Assembly: GCA_900548215.1 (NCBI GenBank)
Contig: URJI01000011.1
Location: 1 to 44,828, forward strand
Reading direction: 5' to 3'
Length of the DNA: 44,828 nt
From: an uncultured Coprococcus sp.
GTDB taxonomy: Bacteria > Bacillota > Clostridia > Lachnospirales > Lachnospiraceae
Shown here piece by piece: positions 8,646-16,897 of the stretch. The notes under the pieces are model-generated. The model searched no databases. It saw only the letters and a list, made by a program, of their open reading frames with translations, and was not told the DNA's origin. Made by a program: the position numbers and the translations under genes. The first letter of the stretch is position 1. Each line of letters opens with the position of its first letter.

Positions 8646-9107
8646 TTGTTTAATTATTACATATATAAATCTTACTTTAATGCCAGACACAGTTTTAATG
8701 GTGACAGGGAGAAAATGCATGGGCATTCGTTCACGTTAGTCACATATATAGGAATGAAGGATAAGAGTGAGAATATACCTTTCTTCAAACTTGAGGCGAT
8801 AGTTTCGGCGTTCATTGACCAGTACAGAGGCAAGTATCTGAATGAACTTCCTGAGTTTCGGAAATGTGAGAACACGCTCGAGACATTGGGCGATTATTTC
8901 TATGAAGAACTCAGACGCAGGCTTGAGAAGATTGGAATGGAGCTTTATCAGCTAGATATATCTGAAAATCCACTTTGCGTGTATCAAGTGTCGGACAGAC
9001 TGCTGCTGCCTACTATGAATATGGATACTAGCAACAGAAACTATCAAAAGATATTTGACGACATACTGAGACTTGAGAGTATGACAGGAGCAAACAATTC
9101 TCAATAG
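8646..9107 (+). CDS. 6-pyruvoyl-tetrahydropterin-synthase-like protein 1 of the XrtG locus
   Basis: A 153-residue protein of the PTPS/QueD fold. The start is TTG 8646, chosen because AGGAGG lies 7 bases upstream. The three zinc ligands are kept: H15 in NARH, and H25 and H27 in MHGH. The pterin-anchoring glutamate is present (E107 in SENP). The catalytic machinery is not: there is no cysteine ahead of HGH, and the usual Asp-His before K-x-LN is Arg61-Gly62. It may therefore bind a pterin-like ligand without normal PTPS or QueD chemistry. PTPS-related proteins are known companions of XrtG exosortases. It is first in the operon, with 28 bases before the surface-protein gene. Its role in the system is unknown. 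Confidence 0.88.
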   Translation: MFNYYIYKSYFNARHSFNGDREKMHGHSFTLVTYIGMKDKSENIPFFKLEAIVSAFIDQYRGKYLNELPEFRKCENTLETLGDYFYEELRRRLEKIGMELYQLDISENPLCVYQVSDRLLLPTMNMDTSNRNYQKIFDDILRLESMTGANNSQ

Positions 9108-9135
9108 ATTTTACTACAAGAAAAGGCGTGATTAT

Positions 9136-10515
9136 ATGAAGAACAGAAGAACAAAAATTAAGAGACTTATAGGGATTATAACTGCGGTATGTATGGTGAT
9201 CATCTTTTCAGGTGTTTCCATATTTGGGAGTCAGGCACAGACACTCTCCGATGGAAATGGTGGAAACATAGAAGTGACAACGGATGACGAGTACATCTAT
9301 CTGGAATACAGAGGTCCGTGGACTAATTATATTCAGCAGACATTCGATGTATCTGCAAATGGGCAGACAGCTCCGGGGGCATTATCCAAGTTAGTTATAA
9401 ACACAGGCAACAATGGCGATGGTTCATCATTCAGCGTGTTAAATGCATGGTATCAGGCAATCGATGGCGCCACTGGTTATACGACAAATACCGGTGCATC
9501 GTCATCTGGCTGGGGATATGCGGATATGTCCTGGAGTGCAAAGGTGCCGGTCAGCACATATGGAACAGATGTGCAAAATATAACAATAGGCTGGAATGGC
9601 AATACGGCCGAGCTTGATATAGCAGGTGGTAGTTCATCCTCTGAGGCGACCACGGAGGTCGGAAGCGAGACAACCACAGAGGCTGAGAGCGAGACAACCA
9701 CTGAAGCTGGGAGCGAGACAACCACTGAGGCTGCAGAAAACAGTACAGAAGAAACTACGACCGAAGATGCGATTGAGAATACCGCTGTGACAACAGAGCA
9801 GGCATCAGAGAGCACTATAGAACAGACAACAACTGAGGTCAGCACTACAGAACAGACAACGGAGAATGCCACAACAGAGACGGGAACAACTGAGGAGATC
9901 ACAGGACCTGTCACATCCGGACTTGTGGTCGACGGGTATTATGGTGAGTGGAGTCAGTATCCGTCAGCGAATATAACCTACAACGGTAACAATAGTTACT
10001 CAGTTCACAAGGGACAGCTTGCAGTGGAGAATGGAAGACTGTATGTACACTTTTCCATGAACGATCTGTATACATCCCAGATGCAGTTTAATCTGTGGAA
10101 TATCACAGTAGATGGAAAATCATGTGTGCTTAATGTACTCCCTGTGAATTCTGACGGATCAATAAACTGGGGTGGTCAGACTAACGGCTTTGGAGCAGGA
10201 GTATACAGAAATTTCGGAGTGTTTGCAGGCTACTACAATGATGTGGATGGCGATGTGGCATTCACAGTATATGATGCGGCACATACAGAGACGGGCAAGG
10301 GTGATGAAATAGAGTTTTCCATATCACTTAACAAACTCGCAGATTATCTTGGCATAAAGCTGGATCAGGGCGCAACAATCACTGTGTCCAACCCTAATAT
10401 AGGAGCGGAGGGTGTCACAATAACCGGAACACCTACAGGTCCTTGGGTTGGTGCTGCTATAGCCCTTATAATGGCTATAGGCGGAGTAATAGTATATAGA
10501 AGAAAGAAAATATAA
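9136..10515 (+). CDS. Thr/Glu-stalked surface protein with C-terminal sorting-like tail; presumptive XrtG substrate
   Basis: A 459-residue exported protein. It has an N-terminal signal peptide (basic MKNRRTKIKR, then a hydrophobic stretch, cleavage probably near residue 34) and a first domain to about residue 165. A stalk rich in ETTTEA repeats (about 168-258) follows. A second domain begins VDGYYGEWSQYP and reaches about residue 430. The C-terminus is a tripartite sorting-type signal: TPTGPW motif, a hydrophobic helix of about 18 residues (VGAAIALIMAIGGVIVY), and basic RRKKI. There is no LPXTG motif. It lies directly upstream of xrtG, the arrangement reported for Firmicu-CTERM proteins, so it is the obvious candidate for exosortase processing. 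No catalytic motif is visible. It could be a matrix or adhesion protein, but that is speculation. Confidence 0.85.
   Translation: MKNRRTKIKRLIGIITAVCMVIIFSGVSIFGSQAQTLSDGNGGNIEVTTDDEYIYLEYRGPWTNYIQQTFDVSANGQTAPGALSKLVINTGNNGDGSSFSVLNAWYQAIDGATGYTTNTGASSSGWGYADMSWSAKVPVSTYGTDVQNITIGWNGNTAELDIAGGSSSSEATTEVGSETTTEAESETTTEAGSETTTEAAENSTEETTTEDAIENTAVTTEQASESTIEQTTTEVSTTEQTTENATTETGTTEEITGPVTSGLVVDGYYGEWSQYPSANITYNGNNSYSVHKGQLAVENGRLYVHFSMNDLYTSQMQFNLWNITVDGKSCVLNVLPVNSDGSINWGGQTNGFGAGVYRNFGVFAGYYNDVDGDVAFTVYDAAHTETGKGDEIEFSISLNKLADYLGIKLDQGATITVSNPNIGAEGVTITGTPTGPWVGAAIALIMAIGGVIVYRRKKI
9664..9735 (+). repeat. Three 24-bp tandem repeats in the stalk of the surface protein
   Basis: Units start at 9664, 9688 and 9712, each beginning AGCGAGACAACCAC and encoding SETTTEA plus one variable residue. 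Degenerate copies continue to about 9905. Copy number could vary between strains. Confidence 0.85.
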
Positions 10516-10568
10516 ACTGCTGAATGCTATAGCAGGGTGTGAATATAAATGAGAGGAGGTGCACGCCG

Positions 10569-11177
10569 ATGATGAATATAGTTTTTGTTATACTGTTAGT
10601 GTTTTGGATATATATATTGTCCGTGCTGAAACGTGGAAAGCTGGATTTCTGGTATTTTATAACAGGAAGCATTGGAATTTTTGTGTTCATGCTCATCAAG
10701 GTGGAGCCAGTCGTTCTTGCACCTCTTCAGAAGAGCGTGTCCGCAGTTGCTGGCATGTTCGGCGATATGACAGGCATATATGAGGGATATTTCAACAAGA
10801 ACATAGTGTTCATATCGACCGGTGATGCCAATCTGTCAATGTATATAGATTATGAGTGCTCAGGAATAGTGGAGATGCTGGCCTTCCTGTCGCTTTTGTG
10901 GTTTTTTCCTATGTACCACACATATGAGAAGGTGGTACTCAGCATAGTTGGACCGGCCCTCATATTTGCGGCAAATGTACTCAGGATATTCACCATATGC
11001 CTAATTGTCCATGCGTTCGGCGGAGGGGCGTATTTCGTCGCCCACAGCATAATAGGACGTCTGGTATTCTATGCATGTACTGTCCTTTTGTATTTCTTTG
11101 TATTCACAAAGGCTCAGATCATCAGACAGAAGGTAGGAGGTTTCAGATATGACACTGATAACACAGATCTTTCATAG
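10569..11177 (+). CDS. xrtG: Exosortase family protein XrtG
   Basis: A polytopic membrane cysteine protease or transpeptidase of the exosortase superfamily, 202 residues with several hydrophobic helices. The catalytic triad is readable: C97 in the motif ECSGIVEM, R139 in NVLRI and H159 in VAHSIIGR. ATG 10569 is chosen because GAGGAGG lies 9 bases upstream; the frame could extend upstream to 10539 without a ribosome site. It follows the surface protein by 53 bases and overlaps the glycosyltransferase gene by 29 bases. Exosortases cut C-terminal sorting signals during export; in XrtG loci the acceptor of the cleaved protein is not known. Position and motifs make the assignment strong. Confidence 0.92.
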   Translation: MMNIVFVILLVFWIYILSVLKRGKLDFWYFITGSIGIFVFMLIKVEPVVLAPLQKSVSAVAGMFGDMTGIYEGYFNKNIVFISTGDANLSMYIDYECSGIVEMLAFLSLLWFFPMYHTYEKVVLSIVGPALIFAANVLRIFTICLIVHAFGGGAYFVAHSIIGRLVFYACTVLLYFFVFTKAQIIRQKVGGFRYDTDNTDLS

Positions 11178-12534
11178 CTCCATACTTTTCTGGGCGGCAT
11201 GGGTCATCATACCGATCGTTATGGAGATCATACCGACTATATGCAATTTCTTCATACTGATAAAGAAGAAGCTTGTGTCAAGGAAGGAGAAGGCAATCAA
11301 CTTCTCACCGGAGATAACACTTATCATACCTGTGTATAATCAGGAACATAGCCTTCACAGATGTATAAGCTCCATAGATGCGTCAAGTTATCCTAACAGC
11401 AAGATATATATACTTGTTGTAAATAATATGAGTACGGACCGGAGCTTTGATGTATTCTGCAAATGTCAGGAGGAATTCCCTGATCTTACAATGAATTGGG
11501 TAAATTCAAGACAGGGAAAATCAAAGGCTCTCAATCTGGGACTTTTCAACAGCTACGGCAAATACATCATACACATAGACAGTGACGGTGTGCTCCAGAG
11601 GGATGCCATCAGGAACATGGTGACCAAATTCGAGAGGAATCCTGACATCGACTGCATGACCGGAACGATCATGACCAACCCCGAAATGGTCGATGATACC
11701 GACAGATTTGGGCTCAGACTGCTTAGAAAGCTGGAGTTCTTTGAATACTGTCAGGCGTTCCTTGCTGGCAGGAATTTCCAGTCGGAGTTCAATAATATAT
11801 TTACTTTATCAGGTGCTTTCTCAGCATTCAGACGATCAACCATCATGAAAACCAATATGTACAATACGGATACTGTGTGCGAGGACACCCATGTAACGTT
11901 TCAGATAAGGGATGTGCTCGGAGATAAGGTAGCTCTGTGCAGTGAAGCTATATTTTATGTTGATCCAATAGAAGATATGAACAGACTATATATACAGAGA
12001 CAGAGATGGCAGAGGGGCGAGATAGAGGTTGTCCACATGTTCATGAAGAACAGGATGAACGCTGTGCGAGGATTTTTCTCTGACTTCATTGTGAGACTGG
12101 TTATGTTCGATCACACATTTGCATTCCCGCGCATGATATGGTACTTTGCGCTGATATGCCTTGGAATATTCCAGGATTATCCGTTTACGCTCATCATAGA
12201 TTCAGTCATAATCATGTATCTTTTGTATGTGTTTACCACAACACTGCTATATATATGTATAAGTCTTTTTCTGAGCCCGTTTAAACAGCTCAGAAGATAT
12301 TACATGAGAAAATGGTATCTTGTATTCCTGCTTCCTCTGTACAACTTTGTCGTGTTCTGGTTCAGATTTGCAGGAATAATCAACTCCATGAAGTCTAAGG
12401 GAAGCTGGAAAATGCAAAATTTCAGCGAGGAGAGACAGACGGCGTGGAGCATCATAAAGCATGACTTCCGCTGGCTTGGAAGATTGGTGTACAAGGTGAC
12501 AGGAAGGAGAAAATGTCATGAGCAGGAAAGCTGA
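11149..12534 (+). CDS. XrtG-associated family 2 glycosyltransferase, membrane-bound and processive type
   Basis: A 461-residue membrane glycosyltransferase. A transmembrane segment at about 10-37 is followed by a GT-A domain: IIPVYNQEHS (59-68), donor/metal DSD at 144-146, the acid region CEDTHVTF (ED 245-246) and QRQRW at 283-287. Three or four C-terminal transmembrane helices (about 310-410) would form a channel. The QxxRW motif and channel are those of cellulose, hyaluronan and poly-N-acetylglucosamine synthases, so it probably polymerises and exports a glycan. There is no PilZ domain. It overlaps xrtG by 29 bases and the next gene by 17. The sugar is unknown. Confidence 0.92.
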   Translation: MTLITQIFHSSILFWAAWVIIPIVMEIIPTICNFFILIKKKLVSRKEKAINFSPEITLIIPVYNQEHSLHRCISSIDASSYPNSKIYILVVNNMSTDRSFDVFCKCQEEFPDLTMNWVNSRQGKSKALNLGLFNSYGKYIIHIDSDGVLQRDAIRNMVTKFERNPDIDCMTGTIMTNPEMVDDTDRFGLRLLRKLEFFEYCQAFLAGRNFQSEFNNIFTLSGAFSAFRRSTIMKTNMYNTDTVCEDTHVTFQIRDVLGDKVALCSEAIFYVDPIEDMNRLYIQRQRWQRGEIEVVHMFMKNRMNAVRGFFSDFIVRLVMFDHTFAFPRMIWYFALICLGIFQDYPFTLIIDSVIIMYLLYVFTTTLLYICISLFLSPFKQLRRYYMRKWYLVFLLPLYNFVVFWFRFAGIINSMKSKGSWKMQNFSEERQTAWSIIKHDFRWLGRLVYKVTGRRKCHEQES

Positions 12535-13588
12535 AAAGAATAAGACATATAGAGGACGAGTAGTGGCAGCTTTTGCTGTTGTTCTGTTCATGATAGCTCT
12601 GGAAACCATATACTATGGTTATCACATGAAGACCAATAGAGACAACATCCTTTCAGCGTATAAGGATGACCAGCTGCAGACGGTATTTATTCTGGCTGAG
12701 AGATTGGAAGGTTTGAGTGAGAAAGATATGGAGTCAGTCATCAATGAAGTAGTTGATGTATCCGGTTCGGAATGGGCGTTCCTTATAGAAGAGGATGATA
12801 TCATGTTTATCAAGGATGCGGCAACCACGGCGGAACTGTCTAACATGACTGCATCAGGTCTGGACGAATATATGAGCGAGCAGAAAGGAATAGTCAGTGT
12901 GGCTTCTGTTGCCGGATCTGATTACGTTATTGGGATGTTCGCCGACAGATCGTATGTGCTCTCAGCATACGGAGTTAATGATTTTGAATTCTATATTGTA
13001 ATAGCTGTGATAGCAGCCTTTCTTGTTCTTGGCGGCATGGTTATAGAATATGCCGGCAGGATAGGACATATGGGCAGAAAGGTTCAAAGATTAGAAGATG
13101 AACTTACAGCGAGAAATGAGAAATTCGATGAATATGAGAGACTTACAGAAAGCTATGAGGAAGAGTTAAGGCAGAAGGATATTGAGCCTGCAGATAAAAG
13201 ATCAGGCAGATATTACGATATGGAGGTTGTGGACTCTCTGCTCTCAAAATCGACAGATCCGGAGCTTTATCCGATCACTTTCTTGTTCATAAGTGTTCAG
13301 ATGGGAGATCGTTATTTTTCAAGAGATGAGATATTCAGGATAATGGATTTCATAAAGGGCTGCATTGGATCTAATCATGTGACCGCAGAAATGTCAAAGG
13401 GCAATTTTGTTGTGCTTATGTATATGACAGATATGTCAACGGCTGAACAGATACGTGATAAGATGCTTGAAAGCTGGAAAAGAACCTCAGCAAATGAAGC
13501 GGGGGCCGAGATTAGAACAGAACTCAGAGCTGTCACAGACGGCGATGACCCGAGAAAAGTATTCTATGGGGAGGAAATGAACAGATGA
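12518..13588 (+). CDS. Membrane protein with extracellular sensor region and degenerate GGDEF-like domain
   Basis: A 356-residue protein: transmembrane helix at about 16-35, an extracytoplasmic domain of about 120 residues, a second helix at about 158-178, and a charged coiled coil (about 185-225). The C-terminal domain follows the GGDEF pattern: FLFISVQMGDRYFS in place of the metal-binding strand, and AEMSKGNFVVLMY (residues 290-302) where R-GGDEF-xxLL is expected. None of the catalytic residues survive, and I see no RxxD inhibitory site at the usual place. It is probably not a cyclase but a c-di-GMP or protein-interaction module controlling the glycosyltransferase, comparable in concept to PelD. 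It overlaps its neighbours by 17 and 4 bases. The GGDEF relationship is inferred from pattern only. Confidence 0.75.
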   Translation: MSRKAEKNKTYRGRVVAAFAVVLFMIALETIYYGYHMKTNRDNILSAYKDDQLQTVFILAERLEGLSEKDMESVINEVVDVSGSEWAFLIEEDDIMFIKDAATTAELSNMTASGLDEYMSEQKGIVSVASVAGSDYVIGMFADRSYVLSAYGVNDFEFYIVIAVIAAFLVLGGMVIEYAGRIGHMGRKVQRLEDELTARNEKFDEYERLTESYEEELRQKDIEPADKRSGRYYDMEVVDSLLSKSTDPELYPITFLFISVQMGDRYFSRDEIFRIMDFIKGCIGSNHVTAEMSKGNFVVLMYMTDMSTAEQIRDKMLESWKRTSANEAGAEIRTELRAVTDGDDPRKVFYGEEMNR

Positions 13589-14043
13589 GATTCAGACAAT
13601 ACAAATTCAAATTCTACCTCAATGCCAGACATGGAATATATAAAAATGGAGTACTTGGGGAGGTACATCCTCACACATGGGAGATTGTCATAGATGTTGT
13701 CAAGGGACGAGATGAGACTGTAAAGTTCCATCATCTGGAGCACAGAGTTGAAGAATTTCTGAGCAGATATCAGGACAAGACTTTGAATGAGATTGCACCA
13801 TTTGACATGATAAATCCCACACTTGAGAATATGTGTGAGTATTTCAAAGATGAGCTGACCGAAATACTCAACAGAAACGGTTGGATATTCCTGATGATGG
13901 AGATGAGTGAGTCACCGTCCATGTCGTATGTGGTTAGTCTCATTGATGACAGTTACACCGAAGAGATGCAGACCATCAATTCTCTGACGGACAGGATATT
14001 GAAAGAAATAAAGCAGAGCCGGGAAGTTGAGAAAAAAGATTGA
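13585..14043 (+). CDS. 6-pyruvoyl-tetrahydropterin-synthase-like protein 2 of the XrtG locus
   Basis: A 152-residue second PTPS-fold protein, distantly similar to the one at 8646. Both share the N-terminal pattern FNARH or LNARH, K-x-LNE and E-x-P near the C-terminus. The zinc ligands are H16, H28 and H30 (VHPHTW). The cysteine before HxH is absent and the Asp-His pair is Gln63-Asp64. The pterin-anchoring glutamate is E109 in SESP. Its start overlaps the preceding gene in ATGA, so they are coupled. The conserved binding site without the catalytic residues suggests a ligand-binding or altered-chemistry role within the XrtG system, not queuosine or pterin synthesis. Confidence 0.87.
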   Translation: MRFRQYKFKFYLNARHGIYKNGVLGEVHPHTWEIVIDVVKGRDETVKFHHLEHRVEEFLSRYQDKTLNEIAPFDMINPTLENMCEYFKDELTEILNRNGWIFLMMEMSESPSMSYVVSLIDDSYTEEMQTINSLTDRILKEIKQSREVEKKD

Positions 14044-14072
14044 CAATTTACCAATAAGAGTTGTTATATAAT
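14040..14072 (+). promoter_or_regulatory. Possible internal promoter before the diguanylate cyclase
   Basis: TTGACA overlaps the stop codon of the PTPS-like gene, and a TATATAAT stretch follows. The best spacings (18-21 bases) are longer than ideal. It could add cyclase transcription to read-through from the XrtG operon; no terminator separates them. Confidence 0.3.
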
Positions 14073-14103
14073 ACCTATGTATATAACACGGGGGAAGTAA
14101 GAT

Positions 14104-15597
14104 ATGTCAGTAAACAGCAGGAACAGAACTGAATATGAGATAAAAAGAGCCAGGAGGAGATTTGCTATCATCTTCCTGGCTGCTGTCGTTGCCACGGCAG
14201 GTATGATAGCTTTTATCATAACAAAACAGGCAGTTGACAATATGAGAAGCAAGATAGTGAATCTGATATCATCTAATAACCAACAGCTTGGATACAATGT
14301 CGACAATTATCTTGTTGGTATAGAAGATACGGTGGCTCTTTTTTTCTCCGATGATCAGCTGTGTGAGTATGACGCCACAGATGATAGTCTGGATGAATTT
14401 ACCAGAATACAGCAGGAAGCAGCTATTCAGAATAGAATAAGTGATCTTGGTGTGTTTGACAATTTTACAGATTTTGGTGTCGTATATTCCAATGATAAGA
14501 GCGTGGGATGGATTTCCAACACAACACTTCAGACTTTTCCAGATGGAGGAATATATACATATTTTACCGGACATATAAATGATGAGAAGACAATGTCCGG
14601 TTGGTTTTTTGATTGTTTAAACAGTCCAGACAGGCTTTTTTATGTCAAGAAACTCAATAAAAATGCTGTGATCGTAACATCTTTTTATAGCAGGGAACTA
14701 AGTTCAGTAGTGAATTTAAGCCATGAACTAAAGGATATGAGGGTGTGTCTTATAAATGATTCCGAGGAAGTTGTGTATTCAAATAATGCAAAATGCGTTG
14801 GAGAAAAAATTGAAGTGAACCTTCCGAAGAAAAATGACGACTCCGAATATCAGACAAATTCGGATGGATATGTTATATCCGTAGCACGTTGTTCAAATGG
14901 CTGGAGAGTAGTGTCATACATAAGGGAATCTGAGATATTCAAAGAAGTCGGAAGATTGAAATTGTATTCATTTGCAGCAACTCTCGTGCTGGCTTTATTG
15001 GTTGTTGTGACAGGAAGCATTGTATTGAAAAGAATATATACACCTGTTTCCGGAGCTATTGAGGAATTAAAGCAAAAGGCTGAATATGACCAGCTTACAG
15101 GAATTATGAATAAAGCTTCGTTTGGCGAAGTTGTTGGATCCTGTCTTGAGGAAGAGTCTGAAACAGCTACCCATGTTTTTATCATGATAGATATGGATAA
15201 TTTTAAAAAGGTAAATGATACTTTGGGTCATGGAGAAGGGGATGTGGTTCTGTCTAAAACTGCTGAACTTTTTACCAAAATGCTTGGAGCAGATTCAGTG
15301 ATTGGGCGTGTAGGTGGTGATGAGTTCGCAGTATACAGGAAGTTTAATGGATGGACTTTGGAAAATGTGAGAAAGAAAATGGAATTTGAGCTTAGACTGT
15401 TGGCTGAGGATTTTGCCAGAACGATTGCGGAACAGTATACAGAATGTAATCTTTCGTTATCAGCAGGCGTTTACATCGTAGACGGAGAGAACTCATCTGA
15501 TTATGAAAGCATGATGAAGAAAGCTGATACGGCTTTGTATAAATCAAAGAGAAACGGGAAAAGTCAGTATAGCTGGTTCGTTGAAAATCAGGACTGA
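14104..15597 (+). CDS. Membrane diguanylate cyclase with extracellular Cache-like sensor
   Basis: This enzyme should make cyclic di-GMP from two GTP. The 497 residues comprise an N-terminal transmembrane helix (about 21-44), an extracytoplasmic sensor of about 240 residues with a Cache-like layout, a second helix (about 292-312) and a complete GGDEF domain. That domain carries YDQLTGIMNK, the metal-binding IDMDNFKKVNDTLGHGEGD and the active site GGDEF at residues 404-408. The four residues expected to hold the RxxD inhibitory site read GADS, so product inhibition through the classic I-site is unlikely. It is followed 15 bases later by a solute-binding lipoprotein, which may feed a signal to its sensor domain. 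The GGDEF motif makes activity likely. Confidence 0.93.
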   Translation: MSVNSRNRTEYEIKRARRRFAIIFLAAVVATAGMIAFIITKQAVDNMRSKIVNLISSNNQQLGYNVDNYLVGIEDTVALFFSDDQLCEYDATDDSLDEFTRIQQEAAIQNRISDLGVFDNFTDFGVVYSNDKSVGWISNTTLQTFPDGGIYTYFTGHINDEKTMSGWFFDCLNSPDRLFYVKKLNKNAVIVTSFYSRELSSVVNLSHELKDMRVCLINDSEEVVYSNNAKCVGEKIEVNLPKKNDDSEYQTNSDGYVISVARCSNGWRVVSYIRESEIFKEVGRLKLYSFAATLVLALLVVVTGSIVLKRIYTPVSGAIEELKQKAEYDQLTGIMNKASFGEVVGSCLEEESETATHVFIMIDMDNFKKVNDTLGHGEGDVVLSKTAELFTKMLGADSVIGRVGGDEFAVYRKFNGWTLENVRKKMEFELRLLAEDFARTIAEQYTECNLSLSAGVYIVDGENSSDYESMMKKADTALYKSKRNGKSQYSWFVENQD

Positions 15598-15612
15598 TCA
15601 GAGGTGAAGCAG

Positions 15613-16884
15613 ATGAAACATATAATTAAAAATCACAAAAGAGGATTGTCGGTTTTGATGATGCTTTTTTTGCTTTTTGTAATTAGTGGTTGCGGAGAGC
15701 AAAAAACATATGTGGCTGTCGGGGATACGATAACTATAGAATATTCCTGGTGGGGCGATGATAGTAGAAACCAGTATACGCTGGATGCTGTTGATATATT
15801 TGAAAAAGAAAATCCGGAAATAAACGTTGCATGCAAATATGGTGTGTGGAATGGATATGAGAACAGACAGCACATATACATGAAGTCTCAGGAAACTCCG
15901 GATGTTATGCTCATAAATTATGGCTGGCTTGACACATATTCTTCTGACGGATCTGGTTTTTATGATCTTAATACGCTTTCGGATTATATTGATTTTGAAA
16001 ATTATACTGAAGAAGAGCTTGCATTTGGAACAAAAAATGGAAGATTAAATGCTATTCCTATCGCGTTCAATACGGAGACTTTTTATTATAATGAGACTCT
16101 TTGGAACTCATATGGACTTAGTATCCCAAAAACATGGGATGACTTGTTTGATGCAGCCAGAATTATGGGCAAAGATGGGGTATATCCTCTGGGTATGACT
16201 AAAAAATCATTATTTTTTATGCTGCTTTCACATTATATACAGACAACCGGAAACGATTCGGTCAAATCTGATGGTACGTTGAATTTGAATAAGGAACAGA
16301 TAGGTGACATGTTGGATTTTTATAAGGAACTGCTTGATAAAAAAGTCTTAATGTCTGTAGATTCATTTAACAGGAATTCTTTTGCCAGCGGTGAGGTTGG
16401 CGGTACTCTTGCGTGGGTAAGTGATGCAGGAGGATATTGTGATCCTTTGAAGGAAAATGGATATGATGTAAAAGTAGGCGAATACATATGTGAGCCGGGG
16501 GCAAAATCTTTAGGCTGGTTTGTCAAGCCTGCAACAATGTATGCGATAAGTAATAATACTGAACACCCAGAGGAGGCCGCAAAGCTGTTAAATTATCTTT
16601 TGAACAGTGAGGAGATGACCTTAAAACAGGGAACAGAAAAAGGTGTTCCGATCAGCAGTTCGGCACTTGCTGTTCTTGATGAGTGTGATATGCTGACTGG
16701 ATTTGAGGTCCAGGCAGATGCCATGAGAAAAGAAAACAGCGACAGATTGTCGGTTATGGCACCAATATTGGAATCTGAGGATGTGTATGGTTCCTTCAAA
16801 TCTGATGCTGATTATTATCTGTATGATAAATTGAGCCGTGAGGAGACTATAGATAGGATTTATAGTGATATGTATAAGAAATAA
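15613..16884 (+). CDS. Orphan extracellular solute-binding lipoprotein, sugar-type (family 1)
   Basis: A 423-residue lipoprotein of the carbohydrate ABC binding-protein family. The signal peptide ends in VISGCGE (lipobox cysteine). Characteristic segments are YSWWGDDSRNQYTLDAVDIF, PDVMLINYGW, AIPIAFNTETFYYNETLW and KTWDDLFDAA. I start at ATG 15613 because GAGG stands 8 bases upstream; a GTG at 15604 overlaps that site. No permease or ATPase gene lies nearby. The gene follows the diguanylate cyclase in the same direction, which suggests either a shared transporter elsewhere or a sensory role passing sugar occupancy to the cyclase. The ligand is unknown. Confidence 0.9.
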   Translation: MKHIIKNHKRGLSVLMMLFLLFVISGCGEQKTYVAVGDTITIEYSWWGDDSRNQYTLDAVDIFEKENPEINVACKYGVWNGYENRQHIYMKSQETPDVMLINYGWLDTYSSDGSGFYDLNTLSDYIDFENYTEEELAFGTKNGRLNAIPIAFNTETFYYNETLWNSYGLSIPKTWDDLFDAARIMGKDGVYPLGMTKKSLFFMLLSHYIQTTGNDSVKSDGTLNLNKEQIGDMLDFYKELLDKKVLMSVDSFNRNSFASGEVGGTLAWVSDAGGYCDPLKENGYDVKVGEYICEPGAKSLGWFVKPATMYAISNNTEHPEEAAKLLNYLLNSEEMTLKQGTEKGVPISSSALAVLDECDMLTGFEVQADAMRKENSDRLSVMAPILESEDVYGSFKSDADYYLYDKLSREETIDRIYSDMYKK

Positions 16885-16897
16885 AAAAATAAAATAG

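Noticed and set aside
9477..9914. A minus-strand open frame of 145 codons rich in SVVV
   Set aside because: Mirror image of the stalk repeats in the XrtG surface protein; no start signal.
8646..14043. QueD (queuosine) function for the two PTPS-like proteins, given queH in the same window
   Set aside because: Both lack the catalytic cysteine and Asp-His pair, and both sit in the XrtG operon 27 kb or more from queH.
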